Source: Tribonema minus (lineage: Eukaryota; Sar; Xanthophyceae; Tribonematales; Tribonemataceae). Taken from it: a stretch of 64,000 nucleotides of DNA. Position numbers and translations under genes: made by a program. The notes under the pieces are model-generated. The model had not been told where the DNA came from, searched no databases, and saw only the letters and a list, made by a program, of their open reading frames with translations. This document shows positions 1-12,270 of this stretch, piece after piece. The first letter of the stretch is position 1. Each line of letters begins with the position of its first letter. The stretch covers positions 124,001-188,000 of the forward strand of contig JAFCMP010000020.1 of the NCBI GenBank assembly GCA_017506865.1. Direction: 5' to 3'.

Positions 1-588
1 GCTGTGATGCAAGGGAGCGCGCATTGTGGCCGTGCGATGGCTGTGCAATGGCAGCTGCAATACTGTTGTGACCGTTGTCTGCAATCACGCAAGTGCCTGC
101 CCAAAATCGAAATGCGGTGTGTATGTCAGCATGTACAGCGAGAACCCATGTGTGGCCAGGAATGACTGAATGTGGATGCTATATGCATATGCATGTACTG
201 GCTACACAAGGTAAGCTGCAGGTCCGGTTGGAGTTCGCAGCAAGTGGCGCACCATGCTGACGTCAGTATGGGAAGGGGGAAAGAGGAGCAGTCCCCAGCA
301 TTCTGACAGGGACGAGCATCTTGAGAGCGCGCGCTCATGACGTGAGCTGGTCCTGGCATTCACTTCAGAAGCTGCTTCGACGGTCGTATCGACCGCACCT
401 GTTCACACTTGCGACGTGAGCTACAGTAGGCACAGCATTATTCAGTTTGAACTTTCTTGAAAGCTCGTATCGACGGCGCGTATGCTTGAATATCGACAGC
501 TGCATGTAAAAGTAATCAAGTTGCAGATGCCTGCACTCGGAACAACAATGTGGCGTGTCGCGAGATTGTTCCTGGATAGGAAAATTAC
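1..588. other. Window edge, no confirmed gene
   Basis: If the minus-strand exon at 589-703 is real, this stretch should hold its first intron and perhaps a second exon. I could not choose an acceptor with confidence. A minus-strand AG near 242-246 is possible, but the reading after it is not recognisable. Only short ORFs without family resemblance are present. Confidence 0.3.
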
Positions 589-703
589 CTTGACAGTTCT
601 CGATGAAGCCCTGAGGTCCTGGTCCGCTCTTTGCTGCCTGTAGCATGTTCGCCTCCAGACTGGCTATGAACTCCCCCAACCCTGTGCCTTCAAACCCATT
701 CAT
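589..703 (-). CDS. Possible first coding exon of a leftward gene (partial)
   Basis: On the minus strand an ATG at 703 opens a 38-codon reading (begins MNGFEGTGLGEFIASLE, ends GFIENCQ) that stops being coding-like at a good donor, CAAG|GTAATT, leaving the exon in phase 1. The composition is protein-like, with an amphipathic helix-like stretch, and differs from the frames around it. The gene would run left out of the window, divergently from the TRPC4AP-like gene at 2078. No family was recognised and the next exon was not identified, so this is a tentative call. Confidence 0.35.
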
Positions 704-2077
704 TGTCGCCCTGGAGGTGCACCTTAAGGTGCTGTCGAGCACTATAGTAGTACTACGTGAAAGAGGAAGAGCGGCGCTGCTGACGCTTGCTCCTGGCCGG
801 CCGGTCGCAAAAAAGCCTCTAAGCAGCAAAAAACTGTTTCTTGAACATCAGATCGCTGGCATCAGCTAGCGCTGAGAGCTTTCACAGGCCTCTTGAAGTT
901 GCTGGAAGTTTGCGCTTGAAGTTGAAATTGTTTTATTCAGGAGCTTCTTGTGCCGCACGCCAGCTTTAGTCTGCAGCAGCTCGCACTGCACCGATCCAAT
1001 CTGTACCGGCATCAAATCGAGGCGGTTATCAACCAGCGGCCGTGCTGGGCAAGAAATCCATCAACAGCTTGTGAGAGAGAGGTAGATTTCGTACACATAA
1101 CAAACTGCAGGGTTAGCAGTGCGATAGTAAGCGCGAGTTGCTGCAGCGACGCGGGCAGCTGCTCCTGTATCCGCAGCAGCCGCACAGCTTGGAGCTTCAG
1201 CGATGCGGGCTTGCCGCTGAATGCCGGCAGCACTTCCTCAGAAGCATGGCTATCCTAGGACAAGATTTGGGCTGCAGCTGTTCCGGCTTGGTCAGCCAGG
1301 AGGCAGCGTATGCTTAGGATTCATGCATTCAGATTCCTGGTGTACTTGACAGAGCCGTATGTCAGCTGGGCTGGACTGCGCTGCGCAACCTCAAAGCGCA
1401 GTAAGCGTCAGCAGGCCTACTAGTGATTTGCGCGGCGCTTACAGGGTCGGGCTGCGAGCGTGACCAGCTGGCACAGCGCTCTGTAGGGGGCAGTGATGGT
1501 AATGGCGCTGCAGGCGGGCAGCCTGATGAGAGTTAGCGTCGACAGGCTTGCAACATCTGTCGTCTTAGCCAGCTGTGAAGAGTCGCCGAAGTGACATGGA
1601 GAGGCCGCTGGACAACAGGAGGCGTGTGGATGCGTTGCTCATGGAAGAACCCAGAAACATAAAGATGCACTTTTCCTGCTGTGCGTTCCCGTTCTGCTAC
1701 TAGGAGACCTGCCTTCAGGGCCAGAAGCCTCAGCCCTCAAAAAGTGCAGGCAACAGCACTGCCTGGCATGATCCATGTTCTGGTCTCAGAGATGTGCCAC
1801 GTGGCAGATCGGCGAAGGCTCGCGCCTCGAACTAAAATCGCATCAAGCACCAGTTTGACCTTGAGCGAGAGCATGCCAGGCACTCGCTGTTGGCGCTGAA
1901 GTAAATCTTAGGTACTAGTAGCAAAGGCATCGACTTGTCGGTGTGACTGCCAAAGAGGTCAGCCTTCATCGACCGGAAAAGGTCTGTTCGAAGTTACAGC
2001 AAGCTGAAAGGAAGGAGAGTTGACTGAGACCAGAAGCAGAGTTGTGCTGAGGCAGTGCTGGCAAAATTAGGGTGCGA
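704..2077. other. Intergenic region, probable divergent promoter region
   Basis: This stretch lies between the tentative leftward exon and the TRPC4AP-like start codon. It contains only short ORFs on both strands with no recognisable domain. A TTGAAG-type hexamer run lies near 915-930. I see no TATA box or other element I could defend. Confidence 0.4.
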
Positions 2078-5000
2078 ATGAGCGGCAACACAGTGTGGCT
2101 GCGCTTCTCTCCGAGGCCCGGTGAGGAAGCTCCTCCCGACAAGCCCACTCCGTCATCAGCGAGCTCCGTCAAGCGAGCCGCTGGCCCCACCAACATGGTC
2201 AAGACGGTGCAACATCGACAGCTCGTCGGCAGCAGCAGAGCTCTCTCAGCCCATGGCCTGAGCCACCTACCCCGGCCATTTGTCAAGAAGCTCGACACCG
2301 CCTTCGAACAAGTGCCGGATCTGGTGTTGGAGCTCCGCAGGGCACTGCTGTCGGGGACATGGCTGAGGATATCCTCCGCAGTCACCAAGGTCCTCGACAA
2401 GCTGGTGGAAGGCCCAGGGCAGCCGCTCGATCCCCACGACACCCCCCCTCCCGCGGATCCCAACAGCGACATGGATCAGCGCACCAAGCGCCTGGATCGC
2501 GACGTCTTCATCTCTCTGGGGGGGCCGGAGCTGCTGGTGAGCTGCCTGAGGGCGCCGTTCGCGACTCCAGACGCGCGCGACATGCCTGCGCGGCTGCTGG
2601 CGCGGCGCGTCGACGCCTGGAACATGGTGTTCGTGACGCTGCGTGAGCTGTGCTTCACGGACCAGGCGCTGTCTGCGAGGGTCATCAGCCACCCGCTGCT
2701 GGCGTTCCTGTTCAGTCTGCTGGGACAGGTGAGCCACCGTTGGTGTGTGGACGTGCGCTGCGCAGAGCGCCTCGTTGCAAGAAGTCACTTGCAGCCTGCA
2801 GTAACTGACCGGGCCGGCCATTGGTTTTGCATGCTTGCTGTGGCAGTGTCTAGCGCCAACCCGCATCAAGTGCCAACGCGGTGCCTGCTCGCGTCCACCT
2901 TTTGCACAGAGTGCAATTTGGTAATACGTCCAGCGCTAACCCGGGTCAAGTGCCAACGCGGTGCCCGCTTGTGTCCGCCTGTTTTGGAGAGAGTACAATG
3001 TGTCAACATCAATTGTCTGTCAGCGTGTCCTCAACGCTGGGCTTGATGACGCTGACCTGTCAGCATCGCGCGCCTGCGTGCATGCTACCATTCACTGCAT
3101 CAAGAAATCAGGGATTCTCACGGCGCCCCGCTCAGAGTCATTGCCGACTCCGTTTCGGCCAGACTGGAGTCAGAGTCGGTTGGGCAGTCTCATTGCTCTG
3201 CGGAGTCGGAGTCGGAGTGGTACAGGATTGGTGCCAGGTCCAAGGATGGAATTGCAGTCATAAGCGTACGAGTCACAGCTCTGCGAAGTTGAGTCAGAGT
3301 CGTCAGATACTGTGCAGTCGTACCAACCGCTGCGAACAGCTGTTGCACATGCGTCTGCCCGCGAATGACCACTGTCCTTACCTCAATCCAAAACCTCACT
3401 CAGCTGTCTCCTCCGGACACCTCTCCCCCCCCCCCCCTACCCCCTACCCCCCCAAAAAACCCCTCGCCCCACACCGCCCGACAGCCGGAGGTCTTCGACA
3501 ACGTCGTCAGCCTGCTGGAGGAGCTGCTGGCGGAGCAGCCGCGCGCGTACCGCCTGCGCCTCGTGCCCGACCTCCACGCGCTGCTGCGCGGCCTCAGCTC
3601 GCGCCAGACGGCGCACCTGTGTCGCGTCCTCGCGCTGGTCGCGTTTGAGCCGGAGGCGGACAGGCTCGTGAACGACAGGGGGTTGCGCAGCATGGAGCTG
3701 CTGCAGCTGCGGCGCGACCGCGTGGCGCGGCCGAGCTACGCGGTGGACTCCAACCAGGTGCGCCATGCTGAACTTCAATCTTGAACATGAGCGGCAGTTG
3801 CGACGTGCCAAGTGTGGTGTGCGCGACCTGGTGCGGCGCGGCCACGTGACCAATCTTGAACTTCAATCTTGAACATCAGCAGCAGGCGCAACGTGCCAAG
3901 AGTAGTGTGTGCAACCTGGTGCTGTGCGATAGCAGTAGTGTGCCGCTGCGTGTTCGCGCAGCGCCAGCGTTTTGTCTATATGTACAGCCGTGCAGCGCTC
4001 GCGAACCATCGGGGGTAGTCGCATATCCATCATTCACGGATGATGTCACCATCAATCACTGGCACCGCTCATAAACAGTTTTGCCCAATGTGGTCTTGGT
4101 GTGACTGATTCCCCTTACTGAATGGCTCACAGTCCTCGCGCACCGCACACTCTACACCCCCCCCCCCCTACGCGTACCATGTCATAAGTTATGACCCCCC
4201 CTCTCCCCCCCTTGACCACCCCCCCCACACGCACACACCCAGGCGATCCTCATTGGCATGCCGGAGCTGCTGCCTCGCCTCGTCTCGCTCCTGCGCCTCA
4301 TGAACCACGGCCCCGCCGTTGACCAGTGGCACACCATGGAGATGCCGCAGTCGCTTGCGGCGGCGTTCAACGACATGATGCTGCGCCGCGCCAACACGGA
4401 GCGCGACGACTGGGACCTGCTGCGCCGCCTGCTCGACCGCTGCCGCGGCGGCGCCGGCTACGGCGTCGGCGGCGCCGGCTCGTTCTTCGGCCCGCCGCCC
4501 TCCGCCGCCGCCGCCAACGCCATGGACGATGACGACGGCGACTACAGCGACGGCGGCAGCGTGATTGACGTCGACTCCGATGATGAGGAGCCGGACATAG
4601 CGGCAGCGGCGCACGCGGCTCCGGCAGCTGTGCACGCCCCGGCGGCGGCGGCGGCAGCGCCAGGCGGCGGCGGCGGCGGCGCGCGCGGCGGCGTGTCGCA
4701 GCTGTTCAGCAGCCTCGGCCGCTGGCTGTTTGGGCTGCCGGGGCAGCAGGGCGGCGCTGCGGGGGCGGGGAACGCGGCGCATATAGCAGCGGGGGCGGGC
4801 GCGAACCAGGGGGGAGGGGCTCAGCAGCCGGAGGGCGCGGGGAACGTCATCATGGGGATGGTGGGGGGGGCGGACGCGGGGGCGTTTGCGCTGGCGCTGG
4901 CGCAGGAGGCGACGCCGATGGTCGCGCGCGCGGAGCTCTCGTTCAACGCGCTCATGCTCGTGCCGCACCAGGTGGAGGTGCTGTTTGTGGTGTGCACGCT

Positions 5001-8000
5001 GCTGGGCGGGCGGCGCAAGCGGGTGAGTGTGAGTGCGCGCACTGCGGTCTGTTCGGCTTTCGCGTACTTCAACAGTTCAAGCTGCAAGCAAATCGTGGGA
5101 TGACCTGCGCCTGAAGCAGTCGGCGCGCGCTGACTTCAGGCCGTGACAAGTTGCGCAGCAGTGATGCACGTATTGAGAATATCAGTGTTTCCAGGCGGTT
5201 TGCCTCGTTGTCATCCAGCGGACTTTGCTGATTCAAAACAGCCGTCACCGACAGTTACAAAGTGTGGAACTGTTGAGCGCACAGCTGCGATGCGAGTATT
5301 GAAGACGATGCGGGGCGCCTTATCTGGTTGCGATGCAGCGGCTTCCAGCTCACCTGTATGATGCCTACAGCAACAGCCATCTCTGGCAGTTACAAAGAGT
5401 GGAACCGTTTTGAGTGAGGGTCTGGCCTCACCTACATGAGCAATCAAGAGTTTGCCAAAGGCTGTTGCCATTGAAGTGTGAGCCTTGATGTCAAGTAAGG
5501 TCGTCCACAAGCTTGAGGATGGCAAACGCAGCAGCCTGCTGGGTCGTTTTCCCCACATTGCAACTGCTTCTGAGCCTCCTCTTCACAAGCTGCGGTAATG
5601 GCCGGTCAACTGAGCCAGATTTAGGGTTAGGTGCAGAGCCATTGGTGAAGAAAATGCATGCGTTAATGCTGATCTTGGCTTTGTAGGTGCATTCAGCACT
5701 CGTCGAGCATACCTGTCCACTCATCATGCGGGCTTACAAGGTCGCTGGTGCAACAGAGCTGGCGCATTCTTTCTGTTGCAACCTGTCTCATGATCACGAG
5801 CGTAGCTGCGCTTGTCAAGAGCGCAGCGCGCTTGTGTGATTGCATCTCTACATGGCTTGGAGGCACTGTTATGCAGCTCCTCAACCATTTGCTGTGAGAC
5901 CTTGGTATACAGCGTGCTCACCTAATCAAGCCGTCCCTTTCTACAACGAAGCCAAAACGTGTATGTGATTTCGCTTTCACCAAGCATCATGGAGACATGA
6001 GTGTCGCGCCTGGGTGTTGCTGCACCGTGCAGTGCGCGTTCATCGTGAATGAGGCATGAACCCGGACTCATTGGCTAGTGGAGCGCGCATGCGCGCCGTC
6101 ATGCGCTGAGCGCTGTCCTCTGCTGAGCACTGCCGGCATACCGCCTGCTGCGTCCAGCAGCTTCAACTGCAACCCCAGCTTTCTGCAGAATGCCATGTCG
6201 TTCATGTACCCACTCACCATGACCACAATCTCCCCCTCTCAGGACGTACAAATCACCCACGGTGTTCACTGGCTTCAACACTCACCGTGACCCTTACCTC
6301 TTGACCCACTCAGGATGTGCGAGTCGTCCGTGCGTCCACTAACTTCACCCCTCACCCCCAACTCCACACACGCAGGACGTGCAAGTGAGGCTGGCGAAGC
6401 TCGGCATCGTGGAAGTTTTGACTGACATGTTTCCGCGCCTCAGCTGGGGCGCCCCGCGGCCGGACTCTCCGCCGCAGCGTCCACACGGTGAGTGCCCCTC
6501 GTGTGCGCCGAGCACGGCACTGCCGCTTGCGCTCTGTCATTGCTGAGCGTTGATGGAGCGAGCAGCGCCGCTGCGCGATGCGATCGCAGGCGGTCGTGAT
6601 GCGGCGCTGCAGTGCGAAACTGTCCGACTTGCATCTTGGAAGCATGCCGCTGCGCGCACTGTCTGCGCGTTGCGGCTGTCTCAGACCACGTGGGCATTGT
6701 GTGTGTTCGAGTGGCGGCGGTCGGAGCGTTTTCTCACGCGCGATGCTGGAATGCGCACCGCCTGCAGCCGCCTGGTCACCGCCCCTAGTCGCAGGAAGGG
6801 CGCGCATCACCGTGCCTGCAAAACCGCAGATCCCCTCTATACCACTCCATTCTGTGTCAGATCCGCAGTCACCTCCCGCCATCCTGGCGCCTCCACCTCC
6901 CGCGCCCGTCAACTGCGCTCGGCGACGCTTCGCGCTATATGCTCCTGTCCCCGACACCCACAGCCCCCCCCCCCTCACAGCCCCCCCCCCCCTCCCCCCC
7001 CCTCATCCCCCCCCCCCCCCCCCTTCGCAGGCCCTGGGTGCGACTGCGACCCAGAGTCCTCGCTGCGCGTCCAGTGGCTGCGCCTCGTGCACAACCTCGT
7101 GGACCGCGAGGGCGGCAGCGCGCGCGTGCGGCGCCTCGCGCTCTCGCGCGCGACGCGGCGGCTGCTGGGCATCACCGACCCCTCATTTCCGGGACTCGCG
7201 GACGCGGAGTCGGAGGCGTGGGCGCGCCGTGAGGGGCTCATGAGTCTGATTGTCGGAGCGCTGCTGCGCGAGCCGCCGGACTCGCCGTACAAGTTCTGGC
7301 TCGCAAGCTGCGTGGAGGCTTTCCTGCGCGGGAGCACGGCGCGCGAGCAGCTGCTGGTGAGTCGCCGAGTCGTCGAGTCGAGTCGCGAGGGTGTGCCTTG
7401 CGCGTCGGCGGGGGGGGGGGGGGGGGGATGGGGGCGCTTTCGCGTGCGGGGGAGAGAGTCAAGAGTGTTGCCTTGCCGCTGTCCGCTACGCGTCCTTGCG
7501 CTCGTTGTGTGCGGCGTTTGGTACTGCTCCTGCAACACATGTGATTTCCGGCTGCTCGATGGCGGTAACCGGCTGTTCGGCATAATCTTTGAAACTTGGC
7601 TGCTTTATTGAGCTGAAATTTGGACGGTCTTGCGCGCGCGCCAACGAGCAATGCCAGTAACTGAGCCAGTTGGCAGTGACCATATGCTGACTGCTGCGTC
7701 GCCCATTTTCAGTGGTCAGACAGTTGTGAAGTAGCATGTGACCAGGACGTTTGCTCAGCGCTGGCCGCTGCCTATGACAGAGCTAGCAGCACTGCAGCGT
7801 TGGTGTTTCGTGCTGTGCGCTAGCAATACAAGGCGCGACTTGAAATGCCCTTGCCAAACAGCAATACACACCGTCCCGCCCTTTCACTCTGCCACCCCCC
7901 CATCCCTCGCAACGCGCAGCTCGCGCGCAGCGGCCTGCTAGAGCACCTCGTCGCGGAGGTCACCGGCGACGCCGGCGCCGACGCCGCAGCGGCAGCGCCG

Positions 8001-11000
8001 CCGCCGCGGCGCCCGCAGGGCACGCTGCAGACCGCCTTCGACCTCCTCGGCGAGCTCACCAAGGGGTCGCCGGAGGTGCTGCGCCTGCTGGAGGCGCGCC
8101 TGCCGCCACGCCGGCTGCGCGCGCTGCTGAGCGTTGCGCGCGCGCACCTCGTCGACTCCAACGTCTTCCTGCGCAACCTCGTGCTGTCGCTGGACCACTG
8201 CGCGCGGAGCGGCGGCGGCAGCGGCGGCGGCGGCGGCAGCAGCAGCGGCGCTGGCGGCAGCGGCGGCGGTGACGGCGGCAGCGGCGGCGACGGCGGTGGC
8301 GGCGGCGGCGGCAGCGGCGCCGGCGGCGGCGGCGGCGCGCAGGAGTTTGGCACGCCGCCGCCGGCGGGCCCCTCGTTCCTCGCGTGCTCGTGGGCGGACG
8401 CCGCGGCGGTAGGGGCGGGGCCGGGGGGTGCTGAAGTTGAAGTTGATGACAATGCGGGGACGGCAACGATGGGGGAGGTGCAGCGGCTGGCGCACGCTTG
8501 GCGGAGGCGGCAACAGGCGCAGCAGCAGCAGGCGCAGGCGCCGGGGGAAGGGGCCGCGGCAGCGGCGGCGGCGGCGGCAGCGGCGGCGGCAGCGGCAGCG
8601 GATATGGAGGCGGATGAAGACGACAATGACGAGAGCGTCTGCGGTGAGGGCATGGCTGTCAGAGCTGCAGTTCTGCGCAGCTTGCGTGAACCACGCAGTG
8701 GCCTCATGTCGCTGGGTGTTGCACATGTGCACAAAGTTGCCAAACAGTTGAAGTTCCCGCACCGCGCCACGAATGGCGCGTGTATTGGCACCCAAAACAG
8801 CAGTGATAGTATAGCGACGACCAGTGTACAGCTGGTAGGGGCGGTTGGCATGATCGCAACTGGCATTTCTTTTCCCATGTCGACAGCGAAGATGCCGCAG
8901 GGCCAGCTGCATATATTTGCTGTTTAGAACGTGGCATTCAATGGCATGTTTTCTGGCTTGTATGGTGCTCACAGCAACTGTTCGCGATCTTGGCGTCACG
9001 GTGTGCTATGTAGATGGCACATTCAGTGGCTTGTGTGGTGCGCACAGAAACTGTCTGGTGCAGCATGCGCACAAAAACTGTCTGATGCAGCAAGCATGAC
9101 CAGTGTCACGCGTGCTCCTCACAGCGCGGTTCAGCAAGTAATTCGTCTGCACCTGGCAGCACGCCACAGTCATGCGCAGCCTGAATGATGCGTCCAAACG
9201 CGGTGCTCACATGCTCTGAGCCAGGCCATGAAAAAGCAGCTACGGCTATGAGTATCACCAAGAGTAGCTTGCGCTGCTGGCTTGTCGACTATGGGTACTC
9301 AACTCACTCACACACTACTACCACCTTCCCATCCCCTACCTCTCAGACAAACCAGCTCCGATTGCACCCATCTTCACGCACCCCACCGCGCCGGGGTTCG
9401 CGGACGACGACGAGCCCACCCACGCAGAGGGGTTCCAAGAAAAGCCCAACAGCAGTGGCACCGCCGACGCGGCAGCAAACGGCAGCGCTCAAACATCAAC
9501 AATGGCAGGCGGCGACGCTCCGTGGACGCTGGGCGACCCCGCGGCGCACGGCCTGCGGCGCCTCCACCGCTTCCTCGCGCGCAACCTGACGGCACTCGTG
9601 CGCGACCTGCTCGGCGTCGTGGACGCCGCTAACGTGAACCACGAGAACATCTGCTGCCTCAACACGGCGCTCGCGCTGCTGGTGCTCGTGCGGCGCGGCG
9701 GCGGCGGCGGCGGCGGCAGTGGTGGCGGCGGCGGCGGCAGCGGCAGCAGCGCAGAGGGCGATGCGCGCATCGCCGCTGTGCTGCGCGCGCTGCGCGCGGG
9801 GTCCACGACGGCGGTGCGCTGCAGCACGCGCGTAGGCGGGGGCAGCGCAGGGTGCGATAGCGGCGGCGGCAGCGGTGGCAGCGGCGCGCCTGCTGAGGAG
9901 GTGCGGCAGGATGAGGAACGGCATGAGGGGCCGCCGCGCAGCGGCAGCGAGGTGCGTCGAGTCACGAGTCGAGTTGCGAGTCAAGACATGAGTCATAGCC
10001 ACTGGGGGTAGGGTTAGAGAGGGGTGAGCGATATGCAGGGGCGTTGTGCACTGCACTCGCGTTCCAATGGCAGTCATATGCGCTCAAGTGGCAGCGCTTA
10101 AGTGTGTGCGTAATGTACGGCAGGCGGCGAAGGGGGGGGGGGGGGACATGGGGGCTCGTGTCACTGTCTTCCGCTGTTGTTGGCGGAGGTAATCGCGGGC
10201 AGTGTGTGCGCCCTTTTGCACACGTGTCATGCCTGTTTCAAGAACAGTGCTAGCGACGCCTGTGGCGAGTCCGCTGGGATACGCATATTTCCAGATGCGC
10301 ATGCTTCCATGCGCCCTCTCGCAGCATGGCAGCGACGCCTTCGGCATGCCGAGCCGCTTGCTCTGACTTGCAGAGATTGGTCTTCGCGAGCACTGAGCGT
10401 CCCCCCCCAGCACACACGCATGCGTGCGCACGCCCCCCCCCCCAAACTCACATGCCGCCACCTGATGTCACCTGCACATCCGCACGGCACGACAGACGTC
10501 GTCGTGTTGTGGCTGTTGTCAAGTCCCTGCCCCTGTCACATGCACGGCAACACAAGTCACTGCGATCATTGTTTTTACACTGTCACGGTTTTCATCATTC
10601 GTCCCCGTTCCCCCCCCTCCCCCTCCCCGTGCGCAGGTACTGGCCTCCTTCCGCCAGCTCCTCTGGTTCTGGGAGGAGTGCTACGCGCATCTAGTGGTCA
10701 ATCATCACCTTTGTCACATGCATGGAAACACGTTTACTGTACTTATGTTGTTATAATACATTGTCACCCCCCGCCGCGCATGCGCGCGCAGGTCCTGGCC
10801 TCCTTCCGCCAGCTCCTCTGGTTCTGGGAGGAGTACTACGCGCACCGCGGCCGCGACCGCCTCGGCATCGAGTTCTCCAGCCACGTCGACTTTGCCGAGT
10901 GGCACGCGCTCGTGCGCCTCCTGTGCGCGGACGACGGCGCCCCGACGTCGCTCATGGCGGCGCCGCTGCCGCTGCCGCCGTCGCCATACGCGCGGCCGCC

Positions 11001-11040
11001 GCGGCCGGAGCGCCTTCCCGCGTACCTGTTTCATATCTGA
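2078..11040 (+). CDS. TRPC4AP/TRUSS-like protein (DUF3689 family)
   Basis: Eight exons: 2078-2728, 3485-3757, 4243-5022, 6376-6487, 7031-7356, 7920-8643, 9347-9951, 10792-11040; 1239 aa. All introns are GT-AG with agreeing phases. The family is the short transient receptor potential channel 4-associated protein (TRPC4AP); in animals it is a substrate receptor of CUL4-DDB1 ubiquitin ligases. Diagnostic blocks: HPLLAFLFSLLGQ (end of exon 1), PELLPRLVSLLRLMNHGP (start of exon 3), RVQWLRLVHNLVD (exon 5), FDLLGELTKGSPEVL and LVDSNVFLRNLVLSLD (exon 6), NVNHENICCLNTA (about residue 1051), and FRQLLWFWEEYY (exon 8). The fold should be armadillo-like helical repeats. Relative to the animal protein it has large Gly/Ala-rich insertions in exons 3, 6 and 7. 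The start is the first in-frame ATG; an in-frame GTG six bases upstream is ignored. The family call is firm; the ligase role here is inferred. Confidence 0.9.
8205..8342 (+). repeat. Coding GGC/GGCAGC run (poly-Gly/Ser) in exon 6
   Basis: This is a near-pure glycine/serine tract of about 45 codons inside exon 6 of the TRPC4AP-like gene. It sits immediately after the conserved LVDSNVFLRNLVLSLD block, where the animal protein has a short loop. It stays in frame, so it is probably a tolerated disordered linker that expanded by slippage. A poly-Ala run of similar nature follows at about 8556-8600, and another Gly run lies in exon 7 at 9697-9748. Confidence 0.85.
10560..10845 (+). repeat. Tandem copy of an acceptor and exon 8 start
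   Basis: The last 50-odd bases of intron 7 and the first 40-odd bases of exon 8 of the TRPC4AP-like gene occur twice. The first copy (splice AG at about 10635) reads VLASFRQLLWFWEE but then runs into unrelated sequence. The second copy (AG at 10790-10791) continues into the full conserved exon. The upstream copy is therefore an intronic echo with an intact acceptor. Confidence 0.85.
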
Positions 11041-12270
11041 GCACTGTCTTGTAGAGGCGGTTGCCGCCTGCGCCGCGCTTCGTGCTGGCGGCGGCGCCGC
11101 TGCTTTTGCCTGCTGTAGCTAGTTGGCGGTGCCCCCCCCCCCGGGAGCCCCACTTTTGTGGTGGCCGCTTGTTCGTTGTCTGGAGCAGATGCGGGGGGTT
11201 ATGTAGCGGATGGTGTGGGTGCGAGCGGCTTGAGACTTGAAATGGTGGCTTCCATGCCTCATGCAGGCACCCTGGGACAGTCAGTTGTAGCGCCCAGTGT
11301 GCCTGTCACACTGCCATCCTCTTTGTTGGCATCCTTTGGGGGCGTAGGCAGGCGCTCTGTTGTAGTGCGCGCTGCTCACAAACGGCACGGCAGGCAGTCA
11401 GACCTGGTCAAACGCGCGCGCTTGTAGCAACGTGCCTATATGCATCATTCTATTTGCATCCTCATCATCACAGGGGCGCCATTTGCAGTTGGGGGGGGCG
11501 GTGTGCGCGCGCGTGATGCGCTTGGCATTGCGACAGTTTTGTAGTGATACATACAATATATATGACACACACACACATGCGCGCGCGCGTTCGCGCTCAT
11601 GCAGTTTTTCTCGCGGATTTCATGTCGTCATGCTTTTGTTGTACATTTGCAAATGCCTTCGACGCAGCGGGGTGCATTTGTTGGCATAGGCAAAGACATT
11701 GATCAAGTACTCTTGTCCCGCTTCAATGTATGTTGCGTTTCGTGCATGGTGGCTGGCTCCCGTGTGCCGGAGTATCGCGTCTGCTTGTCTGGAGTTGACA
11801 ATGGCACGCATCACATGCACCATCTTCACCATATGAATGTGACTGTCTTGCAGTCACGCTCAATTGAAACAGTCAACTCTTCGTCTGTACTGTTGTATCT
11901 AATGCGCGCATGGCGCACCACCACCACGGCTTTCAGAACAACTGACATCTGTAGTCTGCGGTGCTGTGCTCACTATGAGTTGCCTAGGCTGTTGCGTAGC
12001 AGCCATAATCAAGGCCAGTGCAACCAGCGCGGTGGGGACGTTGAAGTTGAAGTTACCAATCCACCCGATCTCCCGGCCTCCCCTCGGCCCAGCGAGCCGC
12101 CGCGGCGGCAGGCGTGCCCTTGGGTTTTGAACCGGCGATATTCTCACGGCCCTGCTGGTGGCGATCGGCGGACAGGGTGATGCCTCCTTTTACGCATGCA
12201 GGACTGAGCGCACTCATTCCCTGCTACACACCAACAACAGCAACAAAAAATCACAGATCAAGCAAGTACC
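11041..12270. other. Intergenic region between two rightward genes
   Basis: This is the space between the TRPC4AP-like stop and the SDR start. It holds a short CA/CG dinucleotide-rich run near 11560-11600 and a TTGAAG-type run at about 12040. Short ORFs show no family resemblance. The 3' untranslated end of the first gene and the promoter of the second must lie here, but no specific signal can be defended. Confidence 0.5.

Noticed and set aside
7820..8999. 350-codon minus-strand ORFs opposite TRPC4AP-like exon 6
   Set aside because: They consist of Arg, Ala and Pro runs complementary to the Gly/Ala-rich exon. The plus frame matches a conserved family.
10636..10700. Upstream copy of TRPC4AP-like exon 8 as a real alternative exon
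   Set aside because: It diverges after about 40 bases, has no donor in phase, and its continuation is intron-like.
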